A stretch of 64,000 nucleotides of DNA, from contig NC_059081.1 of the NCBI RefSeq assembly GCF_020497125.1, positions 12,761,105 through 12,825,104 on the forward strand, read 5' to 3'. Every line of letters begins with the position of its first letter. Positions within the stretch are counted from its first letter, which is position 1. Both the position numbers and the translations under genes were made by a program. The DNA comes from Mauremys mutica (taxonomy: Eukaryota > Chordata > Testudines > Geoemydidae). Positions 12,188 to 21,154 of the stretch are shown here, in pieces. A model generated the notes under the pieces. That model searched no databases. It was not told the origin of the DNA and saw only the letters and a list, made by a program, of their open reading frames with translations.

Positions 12188-13240
12188 TCACTCAGCAGGA
12201 GGAGCAGCTCCATCTGGCCCGGCTGTCAGGGGGAGGGACTAAGCGAGCTGGAAACGTGCTGGGGGGGGGGGGAGGAAGCACAGAGGGAGAAGGACAAAGC
12301 CCCCTTCCTCCTGGCAGGCTGAGCTCAGCACGCACAGAAATCTGGTGTGCGGGCATGTGCAACCAGAGAGGGTCCTGGTAGCACAGAGCCATTCTACCAG
12401 CAAGTCAGAGAAGGGGCAGCACCAGCGCATATGGCCCTACAGTTCCTTGGAAGCAAAGGTCTTCACGAAGATGTTCCTGCTTTACTGTGGCTGCCTGGGA
12501 TCTTCCAGTTCTGTGGGTCATTCCAGGGGTGGGGCAAACTCTCATTCCCTAACTTTCAGGAAGATGCACACAGGGGATTCCTTACACGTTTTCCTCTGCC
12601 AGGCATTTCTGTGGGAGGCGATGCTCTAGCCCATGGGTTACAAAGCTTACTGAGGTAGATACAGGTTGGTGCATTGCTAATATTTCTGTTTTCCTTTATT
12701 TCAGAATCCCAAACTGATTGAAGTGCAGCTGTCTTTTATGTTCCTGGTGGGAAGGGGAGGCCTGGCCCACTCTTCCCTTTGATGGTTTCACAACAACTAC
12801 CCTACAGGCTTGATTCGGCAAACTTGTACTATCCTAGAAGTCAGTCGGATTATTAGGGTAAAAAAGGGTTTGAAGGATCAAGGCCTCTTGTTGCATCCAG
12901 CTGTGGATGTTCATGGGGCACTCACCCACATGCCTACCCATTTCCAATCGAGAAGTCAGAGGTTTTGTTTATAGACGCAAGTAATCCCAGCAAATTGAAA
13001 ATCAGTGGAGTGGCACAGACTGCACTCCGTTCTGAACTGCCAGGGAACAATTCGCCTTACAAATTAACCATTAGCTGGTGGATGTAGCAACATATAAGCA
13101 TGTCACATATGTTGATTTCCTTTTCCTTTCCTGCACAAATGTTAAATTAAAACACAGGGAAGCCCCGAATATTTCTTTAACCTATTTCTGTGCATTATTC
13201 AACAAGGCATTTAAAAGCAAGTTGTGCCCTTGCATATGCT

Positions 13241-14390
13241 ACTCCTGGGGGAATTCTGCACCACTGTACGTGTGCAGAATTCATATCCCCCGAAGATTTC
13301 TTTGCTTTCCTGCAGAAAAATCACTTTCTGACGGGGAAGCTGCAAGAGTGGTCACGTGCCCCTCCCAAGCAGAGTTGGTGCATTGTTTCAGGCACCCAGA
13401 GCAGTTGGCAGAGAGGTAGATCACAGCAGGGAGTGGAGCTGGGGTGCCCTGGCTGGTGGCTCTTACCCTGCGCCGGGCCCAGCTGCTAGTCCTGGCTGGA
13501 CTGGGGACGGGGAAGGAAGGGACTTCCTCTTCCCCTGCAAAGAGCAGCCGTGGCCAGGTCAGACGCACCACCAGAAACCTTCCCCTCCCCACTTCCTGCC
13601 CCATTGCACCTCAGCTGCAGGGGGAGGAGTCGCTGCAGGGGGAGCTGCTCCCCGTCCGCCACCCATGCATCTGGCCCCCCCACTACCCAGACCCCACTGT
13701 CGAGCTTCACCTGCCTGCACCCAGAACCTCCCCAATGAGCTCCCTGCACCCAACCCCCCACCCCTCACTGAGCCCCCCCATACGAACTCCCATCCCACCA
13801 AGCCCCACTCCCCCAGCACCCAGACCTCCCCCTGCTGAACCCCACACACTTGACCCCCACCTGAGTGCCATCCCCTCATACCCAGACACCCCCCCCCCCG
13901 GCTGAGCCCCAACCATCTTCACCTGGACCCCTCTGCAGAGTCCCATTACCCCTGCACCCAGAACTCCCAATGAGCCACTGTGCATCCAGATTCCCCCCTC
14001 CCCCCCCCCCCGCTAAGCTACCCACACACAGACTGCTCTACACAGAATTGTCTCACCTCACACCTGGATCCCCCCACACTAAGCCCCTCCACACTTGGAT
14101 CCTGCCGGGCTGAACCTACCTGCCCCACACCTGCTGCGCCTGATGTGGAGGGGCAGGGCCCTGGGGTGTTTCTGGAGCAGGCCTGGCCCTTGTGCTGTGT
14201 CAGGGTCAGTCTGTGTCCTGGGGTGGGAGGGAGGGGAAGGGCGGCTGCAGGCTAATCTCCCATCTCTGTGCAGCCAGTGGCTTGTGCTCCCCACTGCCAT
14301 GCATTTAGGAGGCTCTGGAGTTTGGTGTCACACGCCCCTGCTGCCCTCATTCTGGACGAATAGTTCCAGCACTGTTTTGAAACACTGAAT
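13241..14390. repeat. Interspersed repeat with hairpin start and C-rich interior
   Basis: It begins ACTCCTGGGGGAATTCTGCAC, with an early hairpin (GAATTCTGCAC at 13251 against GTGCAGAATTC at 13272). I recall this start from turtle repeats. From about 13640 to 14120 the plus strand is strongly C/A-rich with poly(C) runs (near 13890 and 13995) and a loose tandem pattern of 'CACCCAGA...CCCC'. Long frames on both strands (up to 160 codons) are rich in Pro or Gly and reflect composition only. The right boundary is uncertain because I saw no matching inverted terminus. Confidence 0.4.
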
Positions 14391-15540
14391 TCTTATTAGG
14401 ATGTTGCCATAATACCTGTTAAATCATATTCACTACCCATATGGACCCTGTGGAGATGATCAAAGATGGACTTCATACATGAAGAGAATTGTTTGGGGGT
14501 GGCGGGAGGGGAATCAGGGTGGTAAAATAGGACTACCAGAAAGAAAATAATCAGGTAACAAATGTTCCATCCTGGACCATGATCTTTACCTGAATTGGGA
14601 CATTTAGGACACAGGGAACAGTAGGGAAATAGTAGGGACTGGGAGATATGTAAGATAGAAGGAAAGGATTTCCCTACAAATTAATATAGTTAGACTTTGA
14701 AGGGACTTTATGGAGAATGTTCCTGATGAAGGGTGCTTCTACAGAGGAATGAAGGCTAAGCCTGGAGTGTTTACTCAATGAGTTAATGGATGACCAAGTG
14801 GATTAGAAATTCCCTCTGTAGCAACAGATTCTACTTCTGCCCAGGATGTCATTGTGGCGCATGTTGAATGGACTCTGATTCCTTCTTGGACAAGTCTGTC
14901 ACAGCTGTGTACGCTGCAGCAATACTGAGCATGTCCACTTGGCTCTGGAAGGTTTTGGATTTTCAGGGCCAGGCATATAGGGTAAAAGGAAACAAATAAA
15001 AGGTGACTTTTTCCTGGACTGCTCTGTGCTACTAAGGTAAATTTAAGCAACTCAGGCAAATTAAAAGGAAAACAGATCTCCTGTGATAGATGATAATGAG
15101 AGTTCATTTTACTCGTGACTGCTTCTGCAATATGAGGAACTACTTAGGCTCTGTGGAAGGTGCAGTGAGGACTGGTGCTTTCTAAAAGCAGAAATTTCAG
15201 AGACTCCTACTCATTCAGAAGGGAGAATATACATCTTTGCCACAAACTTTTTTGTTAGAGTGAATGTGTCTCTGCTGTGCATGGAACTGAGGGACTAACA
15301 GCAACAGAGCAGGCAGAGTGAACAGATGTTGTTTAATGCAGTTTCCTTGCTTCTGCTATTTTTTGCTGATTTTTCTTCAGTGTTCACACTATGATAAGTG
15401 GACTTAGAATTAAAATGCAACCATGTGATAATTTTCTCTTACATGAACCAAAATGCATCTGTTGATTCGGTAACTGTTGATCAGTTACAGTCTCTGTGCC
15501 TTAAACTGAATATTACATACTTTCTTATGGCCAGCAATGA
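14391..15540. other. Stretch upstream of the old CR1, nothing recognised
   Basis: No exon, RNA gene or repeat boundary was recognised. The 5' limit of the old CR1 that follows is not sharp. Confidence 0.35.
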
Positions 15541-16617
15541 AACAGTGGTTGTGACTGCAATGGATACACCCTGTTTTCTTTCCTGCCCAAAGCCAGAAGG
15601 GACTTTCTCTGTATGACATGCAAACTGGTGGCTGTGCTGTAAGAAAAGATACGTGGTCTGGAAGGACAATTACAGACACTGTGGAGCACCAAAAAGGCTG
15701 AGGTGTTTTTGGAGAATCAGATCCAGGAAGCATCACCATCTCAAAGTCCAGAAAGGAACTGGTCACCAAGGAACCAGTTCATATTCATATCACGAGGATG
15801 AGGATGAAATACTTTCCATTCCGACAGTAACACAGGAGGATATTAAACAGTAGCTAATAAAGACCGCCATTTTTAAACTAGCAACTCCAGATTAAAAAAA
15901 CCTCCTGAATGCAAGTTAAGAGTTGACTGATGAGCTCTCTGGGTTGTTAATGTTGATTTTCAACATGTCTTGGAACAGTGGGAAACTAGAGGAACTAGAA
16001 GAACCTTGGAAACTAGAGGAACCTTGGCTGTTCATAGTCACCAGAGGCAAGAGGACCAGGTGGCATTCTACACAGCTGTAAGCAAAAGTGGAAGGGAAGG
16101 CTGTGACTACTAGAGAGAAGAGGACTAGGAAGAACTGCACAAAGCTAGATGTAGCCACTCGTTCTGTTCTTCAGCTGGAAACTGCAGAAAACATCTCTGA
16201 CAATCAAGCTGGATGAATGGAATGGAGAGTTGTATGGGACATACCTGCTATTGGCTTTTCAGCCCAACCTACAAGGCAATCAAGTATGTGCACAATGAGA
16301 TCTCCAACTGTCCATGGAAGACTGATGATCCTTGTTGGGGATTCTGTACTAAGAAGAATGGAAAGAACATTCTGCAAGAGACAACAGGATGGTGTGCTGT
16401 CTTCCTGGAGACAAGATACAGGATGTCATTCCAAGATTGGTTAGGGTTCTGAGGTCAATAGGCCAGGAACCACTGGACATAGATGCATGTCAGCACTAAT
16501 GACAATGCTTTGCAGGATACCTCAGAGAATAGAGATGACTTCAGGGAACTCTGAATGTTCCTGAAGAAAAAGAATGTCCAAGTGATCTTCTGACAGAGCT
16601 TTCCTATCCCATGAGTG
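15541..16617 (+). pseudogene. Old CR1, ORF1 remnant (left part of split element)
   Basis: Decayed plus-strand CR1 ORF1. A Cys-rich start is visible at about 15570-15640 (frame fragment CFLSCPKPEGTFSV). Later come the esterase block remnants ILVGDSVLRRMER (about 16329-16370) and LPGDKIQDVIPRLVRVLRSIG (about 16402-16464), corresponding to GDSIIRN and [13 protein letters not shown] of the young element. Stops and frameshifts break it throughout. It ends where the young CR1 begins. A 204-bp block (15782-15985) inside it is foreign: it matches ORF2 sequence at 22578-22781. Confidence 0.65.
15782..15985 (+). repeat. 204-bp perfect direct repeat, copy 1
   Basis: Identical base for base to 22578-22781, from TATTCATATCACGAGG to CAGTGGGAAA. 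The flanks differ on both sides. In translation the block belongs to CR1 ORF2, just upstream of the '[11 protein letters not shown]' region, so this copy, which lies in ORF1 territory, is the displaced one. Confidence 0.95.
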
Positions 16618-16683
16618 AAGAGAAGTCTGTGTCCGATCCACACGCTCCTCTGCAGCAGTCGGCTTTCCCCCATCTCCTAGTTT
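16618..16683 (-). repeat. 66-bp inverted copy of the CR1 ORF1/ORF2 junction
   Basis: The reverse complement of this segment equals 17926-17991 at 66 of 66 positions. That target spans the ORF1 stop, the ORF1-ORF2 spacer and the first codons of ORF2. The match stops cleanly at 16683/16684, where promoter sequence starts. Confidence 0.95.
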
Positions 16684-17008
16684 GAGGGACCATGTGCTCT
16701 GGCTGGCAGTTGGAGGCAGGTTTGAAAGCTCGAAGCCTCTGGTAATTGGCTGAGCCTTAATCAGTGGGCGGGGCATTCACTCAGGCCAGGCCAGGGCTTT
16801 ATAAAGCCGCGCACAAGCGACCAGGGAGCTTTGCGAACAGGGGCTGCTAACAGGGAGTTTCGCAAGGGAGTTTCGCAAGGGGAGTGGGAAGGGAGTGGGA
16901 GCCCCCGCCAGCCCTAACCCCTTCCCCGTGGCCCCCCCCTAAAACCTATAAACCAAACCACATTCAAAACCTCTTCCTTTAAACCACCCTTTCACTAACT
17001 AGGAGACA
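16684..17008 (+). promoter_or_regulatory. CR1 5' UTR / internal promoter
   Basis: Ordered Pol II-like motifs precede ORF1: an inverted CCAAT box (ATTGG, 16745-16749), a GC box (GGGCGGGGC, 16766-16774) and a TATA-like TATAAA (16800-16805). Downstream are near-repeats of GGGAGTTTCGCAA (about 16852-16879). The T/A-poor, CCCC-rich leader at 16900-16985 lies just before the ORF1 start. Motif positions are seen; activity is inferred. Confidence 0.7.
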
Positions 17009-17932
17009 ATGCAGGCAGAAGCCCAGCAGCAGAGTGGGGGCTATCCAGTTTATTGCACTGACTGTCGCATGTATGATTACCTGCCCTGTGGGCGGGTGGC
17101 GTATGTGTGCAGTCGGTGCAAGGAGCTCCTGACCCTCAGAGACCATGTACGGACTTTGGAGGCCAGGGTGGCGGAACTGGAGGAGCTGAGAGAGGCAGAG
17201 AGGTATGTTGATGAGGCCTTCCGGGACACTGTAGAAGTGTCCCACCTCCGCTTAGACAGCTCCTGTGTTGTTGAGGAGGAAGAAGGGCCCAGGGAAGTAG
17301 AGCAGTCAGTGGGAGCAGAGGGAAACCTTCCCATAGTTGGGACCCTCCTTCCAGATGGTTCTGGGGTTGCCTCTCGCACTGAGGTTGCCTCTCCGGGGGA
17401 GGGAACTCCAGTTTCTAGGAAAAGGCAGGTGTTAGTAATGGGAGATTCGATTATTAGAAATGTAGATAGCTGGGTCTGTGATGACCGGGAGAACCGTATG
17501 GTGACTTGCCTGCCTGGTGCGAAGGTTGCGGATCTCTCGAGGCATCTAGATAGACTTATGTGTAGTGCCGGGGAGGAGCCGGTGGTCGTGGTACATGTAG
17601 GTACCAATGACATAGGGAAGGGTAGAAGAGATGTCCTGGAAGCCAAATTTAGGCTGCTAGGGAAGAGACTGAAATCCAGGACCTCTATGGTGGCATTTTC
17701 AGAAATGCTCCCAGTTCCACGCGCAGGGCCAGGTAGGCAGGCAGAGCTGCAGAGTCTCAATGCGTGGATGAGACGATGGTGTAGAGAGGAGGGGTTCACG
17801 TTCATTAGGAACTGGGGAAACTTCTGGGATGGGAGGAGCCTATACAGGAGAGATGGGCTCCACCTAAACCAAAGTGGAACCAGACTGCTGGCACTAAACA
17901 TTAAAAAGGTTGTAGAGCAGTTTTTAAACTAG
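17009..17932 (+). CDS. CR1 ORF1 protein (Cys motif, coiled coil, SGNH esterase)
   Basis: 307 residues, uninterrupted. Residues 16-37 carry two CxxC pairs (C16/C19 and C34/C37), a PHD/zinc-finger-like motif. Residues about 44-66 ([20 protein letters not shown]) look like a coiled coil for multimerisation. Residues 141-307 form an SGNH-hydrolase (esterase) domain with [11 protein letters not shown] (Ser147), HVGTND (Asn200) and the C-terminal RDGLHLN (Asp282, His285), so the Ser-Asp-His triad is complete. Esterase and PHD domains are established for CR1-type ORF1 proteins, which bind LINE RNA in the ribonucleoprotein. The start codon follows the promoter leader. ORF2 begins 35 bases after the stop in another frame. 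Confidence 0.93.
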   Translation: MQAEAQQQSGGYPVYCTDCRMYDYLPCGRVAYVCSRCKELLTLRDHVRTLEARVAELEELREAERYVDEAFRDTVEVSHLRLDSSCVVEEEEGPREVEQSVGAEGNLPIVGTLLPDGSGVASRTEVASPGEGTPVSRKRQVLVMGDSIIRNVDSWVCDDRENRMVTCLPGAKVADLSRHLDRLMCSAGEEPVVVVHVGTNDIGKGRRDVLEAKFRLLGKRLKSRTSMVAFSEMLPVPRAGPGRQAELQSLNAWMRRWCREEGFTFIRNWGNFWDGRSLYRRDGLHLNQSGTRLLALNIKKVVEQFLN

Positions 17933-17967
17933 GAGATGGGGGAAAGCCGACTGCTGCAGAGGAGCGT

Positions 17968-20943
17968 GTGGATCGGACACAGACTTCTCTTAGGGGAGAG
18001 TCTGATGATAGAGAATCTCCAGGTTATAGTCAGGAGCAGAGGAATGAGAAGTATAATGTAAGGGCCGGATCAGATGATAAACAATCACATGAAAAAGAAT
18101 CTGGCACATCAGAAAAAGGCAGGCTAATAAACAGGGACAAGTTTTTAAAGTGCTTGTACACAAATGCCAGAAGTCTAAATAATAAGATGGGTGAACTAGA
18201 GTGCCTTGTGATAAAGGAGGATATAGATATAATAGGCATCACAGAAACCTGGTGGACTGAGACCAATCAATGGGACACAATCATTCCGGGGTACAAAATA
18301 TATCGGAAGGACAGAACAGGCCGTGCAGGGGGAGGAGTGGCACTATATGTTAAAGAAAGTGTAGATTCAAATGAAGTAAAAATCTTAGGCGAATCCACAG
18401 GTTCCATAGAGTCTCTATGGATAGAAATTTCATGCTCTAGTAAAAATATAACAGTAGGGATCTATTATCGACCACCTGACCAGGACAGTAATAGTGATGA
18501 TGAAATGCTAAGGGAAATTAGAGAGGCTATCAAAATTAAGAACCCAATAATAGTGGGGGATTTCAATTATCCCCATATTGACTGGGAACATTTCACTTCA
18601 GGACGAAATGCAGAGATAAAATTTCTCGATACTTTAAATGACTGCTTCATGGAGCAGCTGGTACGGGAACCCACAAGGGGAGAGGCGACTCTAGATTTAA
18701 TCCTGAGTGGAGCGCAGGAGCTGGTCCAAGAGGTAACTATAGCAGGACCGCTTGGAAATAGTGACCATAATACAATAGCATTCAACATCCCTGTGGTGGG
18801 AAGAACATCTCAACTGCCCAACACTGTGGCCTTTAATTTCAAAAGGGGGAACTATACAAAAATGAGGGGGTTAGTTAGACAAAAGTTAAAAGGTACAGTG
18901 ACTAAAGTGAAATCCCTGCAAGTTGCATGGGCCCTTTTTAAAGACACCATAATAGAGGCCCAACTTCAATGTATACCCCAAATTAAGAAAAACAGTAAAA
19001 GAACTAAAAAAGAGCCACCGTGGCTTAACAACCATGTAAAAGAAGCAGTGAGAGATAAAAAGACTTCCTTTAAAAAGTGGAAGTCAAATCCCAGTGAGGC
19101 AAATAGAAAGGAGCACAAACACTGCCAACTTAAGTGCAAGAGTATAATAAGAAAAGCCAAAGAGGAGTTTGAAGAACGGCTAGCCAAAAACTCCAAAGGT
19201 AATAACAAAATGTTTTTTAAGTACATCAGAAGCAGGAAGCCTGCTAAACAACCAGTGGGGCCCCTTGACGATGAAAATACAAAAGGAGCGCTTAAAGATG
19301 ATAAAGTCATTGCGGAGAAACTAAATGGATTCTTTGCTTCAGTCTTCATGGCTGAGGATGTTAGGGAGATTCCCAAACCTGAGCTGGCTTTTGTAGGTGA
19401 CAAATCTGAGGAACTGTCACAGATTGAAGTGTCACTAGAGGAGGTTTTGGAATTAATTGATAAACTCAACATTAACAAGTCACCAGGACCAGATGGCATT
19501 CACCCAAGAGTTCTGAAAGAACTCAAATGTGAAGTTGCGGAACTATTAACCAAGGTTTGTAACCTGTCCTTTAAATCGGCTTCGGTACCCAATGACTGGA
19601 AGTTAGCTAATGTAACGCCAATATTTAAAAAGGGCTCTAGGGGTGATCCTGGCAATTACAGACCGGTAAGTCTAACGTCGGTACCGGGCAAATTAGTTGA
19701 AACAATAGTAAAGAATAAAATTGTCAGACACATAGAAAAACATAAACTCTTGAGCAATAGTCAACATGGTTTCTGTAAAGGGAAATCGTGTCTTACTAAT
19801 CTATTAGAGTTCTTTGAAGAGGTCAACAAACATGTGGACAAGGGGGATCCGGTAGACATAGTGTACTTAGATTTCCAGAAAGCCTTTGACAAGGTCCCTC
19901 ACCAAAGGCTCTTATGTAAATTAAGCTGTCATGGGATAAAAGGGAAGGTCCTTACATGGATTGAGAACTGGTTAAAGGACAGGGAACAAAGGGTAGGAAT
20001 TAATGGTAAATTCTCAGAATGGAGAGGGGTAACTAGTGGTGTTCCCCAAGGGTCAGTCCTAGGACCAATCCTATTCAATTTATTCATAAATGATCTGGAG
20101 AAAGGGGTAAACAGTGAGGTGGCAAAGTTTGCAGATGACACTAAACTACTCAAGATAGTTAAGACCAAAGCAGATTGTGAAGAACTTCAAAAAGATCTCA
20201 CAAAACTAAGTGATTGGGCAACAAAATGGCAAATGAAATTTAATGTGGATAAATGTAAAGTAATGCACATTGGAAAAAATAACCCCAGCTATACATACAA
20301 CATGATGGGGGCTAATTTAGCTACAACGAGTCAGGAAAAAGATCTTGGAGTTATCGTGGATAGTTCTCTGAAGATGTCCACGCAGTGTGCAGAGGCGGTC
20401 AAAAAAGCAAACAGGATGTTAGGAATAATTAAAAAGGGGATAGAGAATAAGACTGAGAATATATTATTGCCCTTATATAAATCCATGGTACGCCCACATC
20501 TCGAATACTGTGTACAGATGTGGTCTCCTCACCTCAAAAAAGATATTCTAGCACTAGAAAAGGTTCAGAAAAGAGCAACTAAAATGATTAGGGGTTTAGA
20601 GAGGGTCCCATATGAGGAAAGATTAAAGAGGCTAGGACTCTTCAGTTTGGAAAAGAGGAGACTAAGGGGGGACATGATAGAGGTATATAAAATCATGAGT
20701 GATGTTGAGGAAGTGGATAAGGAAAAGTTATTTACTTATTCCCATAATACAAGAACTAGGGGTCACCAAATGAAATTAATAGGCAGCAGGTTTAAAACAA
20801 ATAAAAGGAAGTTCTTCTTCACGCAGCGCACAGTCAACTTGTGGAACTCCTTACCTGAGGAGGTTGTGAAGGCTAGGACTATAACAATGTTTAAAAGGGG
20901 ACTGGATAAATTCATGGTGGCTAAGTCCATAAATGGCTATTAG
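17968..20943 (+). CDS. CR1 ORF2 protein (AP endonuclease + reverse transcriptase)
   Basis: 991 residues, no stops. The N-terminal apurinic-type endonuclease (about residues 60-275) shows [10 protein letters not shown] (Asn66), ITETWW (Glu93), [11 protein letters not shown] (Asp198, Asn200) and GNSDHNT (Asp266, His267). The reverse transcriptase (about 495-800) shows [36 protein letters not shown] (Asp635), [14 protein letters not shown] and KFADDTKLL (Asp723/Asp724). The C-terminal part has YCVQMWSPH and [20 protein letters not shown]. Length and motif order match an intact CR1 ORF2; the enzyme nicks target DNA and copies the LINE RNA in place. The N-terminal 55 residues are polar and unconserved, so the true start could be somewhat later. 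All catalytic residues I can identify are present. Confidence 0.95.
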   Translation: MDRTQTSLRGESDDRESPGYSQEQRNEKYNVRAGSDDKQSHEKESGTSEKGRLINRDKFLKCLYTNARSLNNKMGELECLVIKEDIDIIGITETWWTETNQWDTIIPGYKIYRKDRTGRAGGGVALYVKESVDSNEVKILGESTGSIESLWIEISCSSKNITVGIYYRPPDQDSNSDDEMLREIREAIKIKNPIIVGDFNYPHIDWEHFTSGRNAEIKFLDTLNDCFMEQLVREPTRGEATLDLILSGAQELVQEVTIAGPLGNSDHNTIAFNIPVVGRTSQLPNTVAFNFKRGNYTKMRGLVRQKLKGTVTKVKSLQVAWALFKDTIIEAQLQCIPQIKKNSKRTKKEPPWLNNHVKEAVRDKKTSFKKWKSNPSEANRKEHKHCQLKCKSIIRKAKEEFEERLAKNSKGNNKMFFKYIRSRKPAKQPVGPLDDENTKGALKDDKVIAEKLNGFFASVFMAEDVREIPKPELAFVGDKSEELSQIEVSLEEVLELIDKLNINKSPGPDGIHPRVLKELKCEVAELLTKVCNLSFKSASVPNDWKLANVTPIFKKGSRGDPGNYRPVSLTSVPGKLVETIVKNKIVRHIEKHKLLSNSQHGFCKGKSCLTNLLEFFEEVNKHVDKGDPVDIVYLDFQKAFDKVPHQRLLCKLSCHGIKGKVLTWIENWLKDREQRVGINGKFSEWRGVTSGVPQGSVLGPILFNLFINDLEKGVNSEVAKFADDTKLLKIVKTKADCEELQKDLTKLSDWATKWQMKFNVDKCKVMHIGKNNPSYTYNMMGANLATTSQEKDLGVIVDSSLKMSTQCAEAVKKANRMLGIIKKGIENKTENILLPLYKSMVRPHLEYCVQMWSPHLKKDILALEKVQKRATKMIRGLERVPYEERLKRLGLFSLEKRRLRGDMIEVYKIMSDVEEVDKEKLFTYSHNTRTRGHQMKLIGSRFKTNKRKFFFTQRTVNLWNSLPEEVVKARTITMFKRGLDKFMVAKSINGY

Positions 20944-21154
20944 CCAGGATGGGTAAGAATGGTGTCCCTAGCCTCTGTTCGTCAGAGGATGGAGATGGAT
21001 GGCAGGAGAGAGATCACTTGATCATTGCCTGTTAGGCTCACTCCCTCAGGGGCACCTGGCATTGGCCACTGTCGGTAGACAGATACTGGGCTAGATGGAC
21101 CTTTGGTCTGACCCGGTACGGCCTCTCTTATGTTCTTATGTTCTTATGTTCTTA
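20944..21154 (+). repeat. CR1 3' UTR and terminal TTCTTATG repeat
   Basis: The 3' UTR carries GGCATTGGCCACTGTCGG and GGGCTAGATGGACCTTTGG, which recur in the truncated CR1 copies of this window. It ends with about 3.5 units of the octamer TTCTTATG (21126-21154), the recognition tail used by CR1 reverse transcriptase in turtles. Confidence 0.85.

Larger units (their letters stand above)
16618..21154 (+). mobile_element. Full-length, apparently intact CR1 LINE
   Basis: It has all parts of a complete CR1: a 5' region with Pol II promoter-like motifs, ORF1 (307 codons), ORF2 (991 codons), a 3' UTR of about 180 bp and a terminal (TTCTTATG)n repeat. Both ORFs are open, which marks it as young relative to the decayed CR1 it interrupts. 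The first 66 bp (16618-16683) are an inverted copy of 17926-17991 and are not normal CR1 5' sequence. No target duplication is evident, as is usual for CR1. Confidence 0.93.

Noticed and set aside
13356..14388. Pro-rich and Gly-rich frames of 90-160 codons
   Set aside because: Composition artefact of a C-rich block; no start context, splice signals or motifs.
17077..17901. 274-codon minus-strand frame
   Set aside because: Shadow of CR1 ORF1 on the opposite strand; the plus-strand frame has conserved catalytic motifs.
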